Part shown: positions 1 through 4,196 of the stretch, piece after piece
How the letters are laid out: every line of letters starts with the position of its first letter
How positions within the stretch are numbered: position 1 is the first letter of the stretch
Assembly (NCBI GenBank): GCA_028276125.1
Contig: JAPYWY010000131.1
Location: forward strand, 1-5,239
Direction: 5' to 3'
Source of the DNA: Pseudothermotoga sp.
GTDB taxonomy: Bacteria; Thermotogota; Thermotogae; Thermotogales; DSM-5069
Length of the DNA: 5,239 nt
Notes under the pieces: generated by a model
Told to the model about the DNA's origin: nothing
Database searches by the model: none
Seen by the model: the letters and a program-made list of their open reading frames with translations, nothing else
Program-made: the position numbers and the translations under genes

Positions 1-1
1 T

Positions 2-769
2 GGTTACAAAGAAACCGTTGAGAAACTCACGAGGCAGAAAGTTCTCGATTTTCATTCGGCGCACTATGGGAGCGTCGAGATAATCGCAGTTGGGAAGGTC
101 ACGAAGAACGTTCTGGAGAAGTTGATCGAGACCTTGGAGAGGCACAACAGGGAAGTTGATCCAGCTAACGTGGAACTGTGTTTCAAACCCGAAGGGATCA
201 ACTGTGAAGCCAAGAACGACTTGACACAAATTCACATGATCGGTGGAACGCGTTTGGACTTTGGAGTGATGTGTGAAGACTATCCTGCTTTCATGGTCTT
301 GAGCACGCTACTGGGAAGCGGGATGAGCTCGGTACTCTTCACAAGGATGAGGGAACAGCTCGGGCTCGTCTACGATGTTGAGCTTGTCAACCAACTTTGG
401 AACGACAGGGGAATATTTGGAGTGTACGCTTGTACCAGTCTTGACAAGCTCGAAAGATACGTCGAAGAGTTAAGGAGAATAATGAGAGAGGATATCTCGA
501 AAGATCAGTTCAATTACGGCAAGCAACGGTTGATCGGTAAGCTCCAGATGATCACAGAGAGCGTTTCGAGTGTCTTTGGTTATGTCATCGAATTCATCAT
601 CGCGAAGGGTAGACCCGTGCTCATCGATGAGATGCTGAAGAAAATAGATGCGGTGACGTTGAAGCGAGTCAGGGCATTGTGGAGAGAAATTTCTGAGAGA
701 ACGTGGCATTGGTCGTGCGTGGTACCGGCTGGGAGCGAAGGAATGGTGGTGAAGACCCTTGGAACTTGA
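2..769 (+). CDS. M16-family zinc peptidase, 3' part (C-terminal half)
   Basis: This is a 5'-truncated gene that is open from the first complete codon at position 2; 255 residues are visible before the TGA at 767-769. Visible residues 1-42 look like the end of the N-terminal M16 domain, with a 'HYGSVEIIAVGKV' strand that matches the usual 'Y.p.n..l.vvGdv' ending. The rest is the C-terminal M16 domain, including 'LGSGMSSVLFTRMREQLGLVYDV' split across visible residues 104-126. Its Arg117 and Tyr124 match the R-x6-Y pair that completes the active site in trans in this family. The zinc-binding HxxEH motif would lie in the missing N-terminal part, so catalytic activity cannot be judged. Family members are usually about 400-430 residues, so roughly 160 are missing. 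The TTG at 122 is an internal Leu codon and not the start. The gene overlaps the next one by 11 bp, which suggests translational coupling. I am sure of the family but not of the substrate. Confidence 0.88.
   Translation, partial: GYKETVEKLTRQKVLDFHSAHYGSVEIIAVGKVTKNVLEKLIETLERHNREVDPANVELCFKPEGINCEAKNDLTQIHMIGGTRLDFGVMCEDYPAFMVLSTLLGSGMSSVLFTRMREQLGLVYDVELVNQLWNDRGIFGVYACTSLDKLERYVEELRRIMREDISKDQFNYGKQRLIGKLQMITESVSSVFGYVIEFIIAKGRPVLIDEMLKKIDAVTLKRVRALWREISERTWHWSCVVPAGSEGMVVKTLGT
745..752 (+). promoter_or_regulatory. Ribosome binding site that sets the TTG start of the HD-GYP gene
   Basis: GGTGGTGA differs from the ideal GGAGGTGA by one base and sits 6 nt before the TTG at 759. It lies inside the last codons of the upstream peptidase gene. 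An in-frame TGA at 750-752 rules out any earlier start, so TTG 759 is the first possible codon and also the best placed. Confidence 0.8.
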
Positions 770-1811
770 AGCTGCTCAAGCCGTATTGAAGGGTGTTGAA
801 TCGCTCGCGGGTGTGGAAATATCGCTCGAAACCGTCCGAAATCCAGACGGCACGGTCTTGATCAAAGCTGGCGATAGGGTCACACCGGACAAGATTGAGC
901 AGCTCCAAAAAAACGGTTTGAACAGAATTTGGGTGAAGGTTGAGGAAGCCGTTCCACCGTTGGTTGAACCTCGGAAGATAGAGCAGGCGAAGCAAGAGAT
1001 ACAACAGGTGTTCAAATCTGCAGTTGAGAAGTTCAAAATAGAGAGCGAGCAGGTCTGGAGAGTTTCACAGACCGTGCTGAATGACATAATAAAGAACTAC
1101 GGGGAGAAGATTTCGTTGGTTTTCCTCGTTCAGCAAACGGACGAAGATTACACCTACACGCACGAAGTACACGTCAGCATGATAAGCTCTCTGGTCGGAA
1201 CGGAGTTGGGTTTAAGATTGGAGGAACTGTCACACCTTGCATTCGCTTCAATGATTCACGATGTCGGAAAAGTTTTGGTTCCCAGGGAGATACTGCTCGC
1301 GCCACGCAAGCTGACTTCAGAGGAGTTTGAAGTGATGAAAAAGCACGTTGCGTTCGGTGAGAGAATATGTCGAAAATCTGGTTTGAGCGACGAGCGCGTC
1401 ATAAGTGCCGTGAGGGACCATCACGAGAAACTCGATGGAAGTGGTTATCTCGCGGGTTTGACCAACGAACAGATAAGTCTGTTCGCGCGCATCGTGAGTG
1501 TCGTGGACATCTACGACGCACTGATTTCGAACAGATCTTACAAACCTTCTTGGACGCCCTACAAGGTTATGACTGAGGTCATCAAACTCGCTTCTTTGAA
1601 CAAGCTTGATCCGAGGGTGGTTCAAGCCTTGGTCTCCGTGCTTGGGCTCTATCCGATAGGCACCACCGTTGTCCTGAGCGACGGAAGAAAGGCCGTCGTG
1701 GTCGGTGTGAACAGGAGAAACCCGTTGAGACCCGTTTTGAGGATCGAGAGTGGTGAGACGATAGATCTCTCGATGGAAGCTGATCTCAGGATAGTTTCAG
1801 TGATCGAGTGA
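759..1811 (+). CDS. HD-GYP domain protein, predicted metal-dependent cyclic-dinucleotide phosphodiesterase
   Basis: The protein has 350 residues, starts at TTG and has no signal peptide or membrane segment, so it is probably cytoplasmic. Residues about 14-65 form a small beta-rich N-terminal domain ('NPDGTVLIKAGDRVTPDKIEQL') typical of stand-alone HD-GYP proteins. Residues about 75-115 are helical. The HD-GYP domain covers about 125-295. Predicted metal ligands are present: His135, the HD pair His167-Asp168 followed by Lys171 (HDVGK), His196, the pair His221-His222 with Glu223, and Asp250. The signature reads HHEKLDGSGYL (221-231), with Leu where the family usually has Pro. Tyr131, four residues before His135, occupies the place where some trinuclear members have a third-metal glutamate, so a two-metal site is more likely. 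The C-terminal end (about 299-328, 'YPIGTTVVLSDGR' then 'NPLRPVLRI') is the usual family tail. No sensor or receiver domain is fused to it. The likely reaction is hydrolysis of c-di-GMP or a related cyclic dinucleotide. The fold is well supported and the substrate is inferred. Confidence 0.9.
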   Translation: MELEAAQAVLKGVESLAGVEISLETVRNPDGTVLIKAGDRVTPDKIEQLQKNGLNRIWVKVEEAVPPLVEPRKIEQAKQEIQQVFKSAVEKFKIESEQVWRVSQTVLNDIIKNYGEKISLVFLVQQTDEDYTYTHEVHVSMISSLVGTELGLRLEELSHLAFASMIHDVGKVLVPREILLAPRKLTSEEFEVMKKHVAFGERICRKSGLSDERVISAVRDHHEKLDGSGYLAGLTNEQISLFARIVSVVDIYDALISNRSYKPSWTPYKVMTEVIKLASLNKLDPRVVQALVSVLGLYPIGTTVVLSDGRKAVVVGVNRRNPLRPVLRIESGETIDLSMEADLRIVSVIE

Positions 1812-1812
1812 T

Positions 1813-1822
1813 GGAGGTGATC
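1813..1822 (+). promoter_or_regulatory. Ribosome binding site complementary to the 16S rRNA tail over 10 bases
   Basis: GGAGGTGATC is an exact complement of the canonical bacterial 16S 3' end (GATCACCTCC). It begins 2 nt after the HD-GYP stop codon and lies 4 nt before the GTG at 1825. It fixes GTG 1825 as the start of the YqeY-like gene and suggests strong translation. Confidence 0.85.
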
Positions 1823-1824
1823 TT

Positions 1825-2274
1825 GTGGATTTGAAAGCCAAGTTGAATCAGGATCTCAAAGAAGCTTTGAAAGCGAAGGATGAAGTCAAACTCAGAACGG
1901 TGAGGATGCTTTTGGCGGCCATCAAGAACTTCGAGGTTGAGAAAATGGGTCCAGCGACGGACGAAGAGATCTTTCAGATCATGTCGAAGGAGATAAAGAA
2001 AAGACAAGAGGCCATAGAGATGTACGAGAAGGGCGGCAGACCAGATCTGGCACAGGCAGAAAAACAAGAGATAGAAGTGATCCAATCGTACATGCCGAAC
2101 CAGCTGAGCGAAGAGGAAATAAGAGAGTTAGCCAGGAAGGTTATCTCTGAAATGAATCTGAAGAGCCCCAAAGACGTGGGCACAGCCATGAAGGTGATCA
2201 TGCCACAAGTGAAGGGCAGAGCGGATGGAAAGCTTGTGAACAAGATCGTATCTGAACTTCTCAGCGGGAGCTGA
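1825..2274 (+). CDS. Stand-alone GatB/YqeY-domain protein
   Basis: The protein has 149 residues, the usual length for stand-alone YqeY proteins. Hallmarks are the N-terminal helical part 'LNQDLKEALKAKDEVKL' with 'RTVRMLLAAIKNFEVEK' after it, the central 'KRQEAIEMYEKGGRPDLA' with 'EIEVIQSYMPNQLSEEEI', and the C-terminal 'GTAMKVIMPQVKGRADGKLV'. The fold is all-helical: an N-terminal bundle of about 95 residues and a small C-terminal bundle that is also found at the tail of GatB, the tRNA-dependent amidotransferase subunit. The biochemical role of the stand-alone form is not settled; an effect on tRNA or aminoacyl-tRNA is inferred from the shared domain. It is very rich in Lys and Glu, as expected in a thermophile. 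The gene lies 13 bp after the HD-GYP gene and 4 bp before mnmE, so all three are probably co-transcribed. The start is GTG, supported by an ideal ribosome binding site. The family assignment is secure and the function is open. Confidence 0.93.
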   Translation: MDLKAKLNQDLKEALKAKDEVKLRTVRMLLAAIKNFEVEKMGPATDEEIFQIMSKEIKKRQEAIEMYEKGGRPDLAQAEKQEIEVIQSYMPNQLSEEEIRELARKVISEMNLKSPKDVGTAMKVIMPQVKGRADGKLVNKIVSELLSGS

Positions 2275-2278
2275 AAGT

Positions 2279-3631
2279 TTGTTCGACACGATCGTTGCCA
2301 TAGCGAGTCCCAGAGGCGTCGGAGCGATTTCGATCGTCCGTCTGAGCGGGCCAGAGTCTTGGAGGATTTGTCTTGAATCCCTCAGGAAAGTTCCCAGTTC
2401 CGTTGAACCACGCAGGGTGTACCACAATTTCGTCCTGGACGACGACGGCCAAGTCATAGACGAAGTGCTCGTCGTGTTCTACAGATCACCTCATTCCTAC
2501 ACGGGTGAGGACATGGTCGAAGTTATGTGCCACGGCGGACCCATCGTCACACAGATGATTTTGGAGAGGTTCCTAAAGCTGGGTGCAAGGCTCGCAGAGC
2601 CAGGAGAATTCACTAAGAGGGCTTTCTTCAACGGAAAGATTGATCTGACGAAGGCCGAGTCCGTGAAGCAGATCGTGGAAGCCACATCGAAGAGTGCGGT
2701 CAAAATGGCGGCTGCAAATTTGTCCGGAAAGTTGGCTTGTTACGTCGAGCAGTTGAGACAGGACATGCTCGGTGTACTGGCTCGAATGGAGGTGGAGTTC
2801 GACTATCCAGACGAAGTCTTCACAACATTGGAAGATCTGAAGAAAGAGTTGCTGAATTTGCTCGATCGTCTGAACGAGTCGCTTAAGAACGTGGATGTCA
2901 GGCTCGCTCTGTCTAAGGGTTTAAGGATAGTGATAGTTGGTAAACCAAACGTTGGCAAGTCGACACTGTTGAACGCACTGCTGAACGAAGAGAGGGCGAT
3001 CGTGACCGAGATACCAGGTACGACGAGGGACACGATAGAAGCCCTCGTGACGATCAAGGGAATTACCTTCACTTTGATTGACACCGCAGGTATAAGACAA
3101 ACCAACGACAGGGTGGAGAGAATCGGTGTAGAGAGAGCCATAAGCGCTGCGGGCCAAGCTGATCTGATCCTCTTCGTTCTCGATGCCAGCACTTCGCTTG
3201 ACGAGGACGATTTCAAGATACTTCAGCTCATAAGGGACAAAAGGTACCTCGTCGTGGTCAACAAGATCGACGTGATCGACAAAGTGGATCCTGAGAGTCT
3301 GAAGAGGGCGCTCGGCACGGAGGCACGCGTTTTGGTCATATCTGCTCTGAAGAGGGAAGGCATCGAGAGGCTCGAAGAGGAGATCGTCAAGCAACTTCAG
3401 GATGTGTTCGAGAACGTAGAAGGTTACGTGACCACAACCAGACAGTACGAACTTCTCTTGTCATGTAGGTCGAACCTCGAAAGTGCAATTGGAGAAGTGG
3501 ATGGGGGAAGACTCGACGCCGCAGCGGAGAGTTTGAGGAACTGTCTCGAGACACTCGACGCTTTGCTCGGGAGACAGTACAAGGTCGATCTGATCGATCG
3601 GATGTTCAAAGACTTCTGTGTCGGCAAATGA
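2279..3631 (+). CDS. mnmE: tRNA uridine-5-carboxymethylaminomethyl modification GTPase MnmE
   Basis: MnmE works with MnmG in the cytoplasm to place a (carboxymethyl)aminomethyl group on C5 of the wobble uridine of certain tRNAs, using a folate one-carbon donor and GTP hydrolysis. The 450 residues match the family length. The N-terminal folate-binding domain (1 to about 118) has 'ASPRGVGAISIVRLSG' (9-24), 'SYTGEDMVEVMCHGG' (73-87) and 'AEPGEFTKRAFFNGKIDL' (106-123). A helical domain follows, split by the G domain. G-domain motifs are GKPNVGKS (221-228), GTTRD (247-251), DTAG (268-271), NKID (328-331) and SALK (355-358). Asn224 matches the potassium-coordinating Asn of the P-loop. The C-terminus is CVGK (447-450), a form of the C-x-G-K tail that carries the catalytic Cys447. 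No key residue is missing. The TTG start at 2279 gives the expected 'FDTIVAIASPRG' N-terminus and follows GGGAG at 2266-2270. No mnmG is visible here. Confidence 0.98.
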   Translation: MFDTIVAIASPRGVGAISIVRLSGPESWRICLESLRKVPSSVEPRRVYHNFVLDDDGQVIDEVLVVFYRSPHSYTGEDMVEVMCHGGPIVTQMILERFLKLGARLAEPGEFTKRAFFNGKIDLTKAESVKQIVEATSKSAVKMAAANLSGKLACYVEQLRQDMLGVLARMEVEFDYPDEVFTTLEDLKKELLNLLDRLNESLKNVDVRLALSKGLRIVIVGKPNVGKSTLLNALLNEERAIVTEIPGTTRDTIEALVTIKGITFTLIDTAGIRQTNDRVERIGVERAISAAGQADLILFVLDASTSLDEDDFKILQLIRDKRYLVVVNKIDVIDKVDPESLKRALGTEARVLVISALKREGIERLEEEIVKQLQDVFENVEGYVTTTRQYELLLSCRSNLESAIGEVDGGRLDAAAESLRNCLETLDALLGRQYKVDLIDRMFKDFCVGK

Positions 3632-3651
3632 AAAGGGGGCTTGCGCCCCCT
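3631..3651 (-). terminator. Intrinsic terminator of the HU gene, in the convergent gap with mnmE
   Basis: On the minus strand, 4 nt after the HU stop codon, a 7-bp perfect stem (AGGGGGC / GCCCCCT, 3651-3645 with 3640-3634) closes a GCAA loop. It is followed directly by TTT and then CATTT, which overlaps the mnmE stop codon. The GNRA-type loop and the T-run occur only in this orientation. On the plus strand the loop is TTGC and the stem is followed by CCACTC, so the hairpin is a poor intrinsic terminator for mnmE. Confidence 0.8.
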
Positions 3652-3655
3652 CCAC

Positions 3656-3928
3656 TCACTTAACCTTTTCCTTGAGAACTTTGCCAGGTCTGAATTTCGG
3701 GACTTTCCTTGCAGGAATCGTGATGGGCTTCTTGGTTTGCGGGTTAACTCCTTTCCTCTGTGCCGCCTTGCGAACCTCGAAGCTTCCGAAGCCAACGAGC
3801 TGGACCTTTTCGCCCTTCGCCAGAGCCTCGGTGATGGACTCCAGCATCGTGTCGACGACTTTCTTGACGTCCTTCTTCTTCAGACCAGCTTTCTTCGCAA
3901 CCTTGTCGACAAGTTCCTTCTTGTTCAT
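3656..3928 (-). CDS. hup: Histone-like DNA-binding protein HU
   Basis: HU is a small basic nucleoid protein that binds double-stranded DNA as a dimer, bends it and compacts the chromosome. At 90 residues it has exactly the family length. Visible hallmarks are the N-terminal 'MNKKELVDKVAKKAG' helix, the core 'GFGSFEVRKAAQRKG' (46-60), the arm tip 'NPQT' (62-65) whose Pro63 is the DNA-intercalating residue, and the end 'IPARKVPKFRPGKVLKE' (71-87). It is Lys-rich and very close to Thermotoga HU as I recall it. The ATG start follows the sequence TAAGGAGGGGGG (3947-3936). The gene stands alone on the minus strand, with its own predicted promoter at 3985-4014, a leader of about 50 nt holding an inverted repeat, and its own terminator. 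Whether it works as a homodimer depends on whether the genome has a second HU/IHF gene. The symbol hup is the generic family name. Confidence 0.97.
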   Translation of the reverse strand: MNKKELVDKVAKKAGLKKKDVKKVVDTMLESITEALAKGEKVQLVGFGSFEVRKAAQRKGVNPQTKKPITIPARKVPKFRPGKVLKEKVK

Positions 3929-3935
3929 CCTTCAA

Positions 3936-3947
3936 CCCCCCTCCTTA
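3936..3947 (-). promoter_or_regulatory. Purine-rich ribosome binding site of the HU gene
   Basis: Read on the minus strand this is TAAGGAGGGGGG, followed by TTGAAGG and the ATG. The AAGGAGG core ends 11 nt before the start codon, which is slightly far. The run of six G allows binding in a closer register. It could also pair with one arm of the leader inverted repeat at 3958-3974. Confidence 0.7.
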
Positions 3948-3957
3948 CAGCAGTTTC

Positions 3958-3974
3958 GGGAGATGAGATCTCCC
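3958..3974 (-). repeat. Perfect 7-bp inverted repeat in the HU leader
   Basis: GGGAGAT and ATCTCCC are separated by 3 bp. If the predicted HU promoter is right, transcription starts near 3978 and this hairpin sits at the extreme 5' end of the mRNA. It could protect the mRNA from decay, be an operator, or influence translation. It is not followed by a T-run, so it is not a terminator. Confidence 0.6.
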
Positions 3975-3984
3975 TCTTGCTTGT

Positions 3985-4014
3985 ATAATAACACTTTGGG
4001 GTCACTCATTTCAA
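3985..4014 (-). promoter_or_regulatory. Predicted promoter of the HU gene
   Basis: On the minus strand, TTGAAA (4014-4009, five of six to TTGACA) is followed after 18 bp by TATTAT (3990-3985, five of six to TATAAT). A TG at the right place before it makes an extended -10 (TGTTATTAT). The start point would be near 3978, giving a leader of about 50 nt. This is a housekeeping sigma-70-type promoter inferred from sequence alone. Confidence 0.7.
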
Positions 4015-4136
4015 GTGGGTGCTGAACTGTACAGGAAAAATGCGGGGTAAAGTCATGAGAAATGCGATGCAAAAAGCAATCAGAAAAAGGTACCGAAAGT
4101 TTTTGGCTATCTTTTCGATTTATCAACGATTTTGAG

Positions 4137-4165
4137 CTGATATTGGCCAATTTTTGTGGTATTAT
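4137..4165 (+). promoter_or_regulatory. Predicted promoter of the exported-protein gene
   Basis: An extended -10, TGGTATTAT (4157-4165), lies 31 nt before the ATG. CTGATA (4137-4142, four of six to TTGACA) is at the ideal 17-bp spacing. The -35 is weak, so the extended -10 probably carries most of the recognition. A perfect 10-bp palindrome (ATTGGCCAAT, 4142-4151) lies in the spacer and could be a binding site for a regulator. Transcription would start near 4172. Confidence 0.6.
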
Positions 4166-4196
4166 TAGGTGAAAAACCTTGCAGGGAGGTATCACG

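Larger units (their letters stand above)
3929..4196. other. Divergent intergenic region between the HU gene and the exported-protein gene
   Basis: This 268-bp stretch holds the HU leader and promoter on its left side and the promoter of the exported-protein gene on its right side. The middle (about 4015-4130) is rich in A and T and has no convincing gene. It contains one 31-codon open frame at 4040-4135 that I do not accept as a gene. I see no tRNA, riboswitch or insertion-sequence remnant. Confidence 0.75.

Noticed and set aside
122..769. Separate short gene starting at TTG 122
   Set aside because: The same frame is open upstream to position 2 and encodes M16-like sequence there, so 122 is an internal Leu codon of a truncated gene.
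2803..3394. Minus-strand open frames opposite the MnmE G domain (2803-3216 and 2921-3394)
   Set aside because: They are antisense to conserved GTPase motifs, show no ribosome binding site and have no recognisable domain. They come from the high coding density of the plus strand.
3984..3989. Perfect TATAAT on the plus strand that could be a promoter for a transcript into the intergenic region
   Set aside because: No -35-like element lies at 16-18 bp and no correctly spaced TG extension is present. It overlaps the -10 of the HU promoter on the other strand, which explains its base composition.
3618..4025. Long plus-strand open frames (3618-4025 and 3641-3988) antisense to HU
   Set aside because: They are shadows of the HU gene. 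Their translations are low-complexity or Phe/Ser/Leu-rich with no family likeness, and the minus-strand product is an unmistakable HU.
4132..4137. TTGAGC as the -35 of the exported-protein promoter
   Set aside because: Its spacing to the -10 at 4160 is 22 bp, too long. CTGATA at 4137-4142 gives 17 bp.
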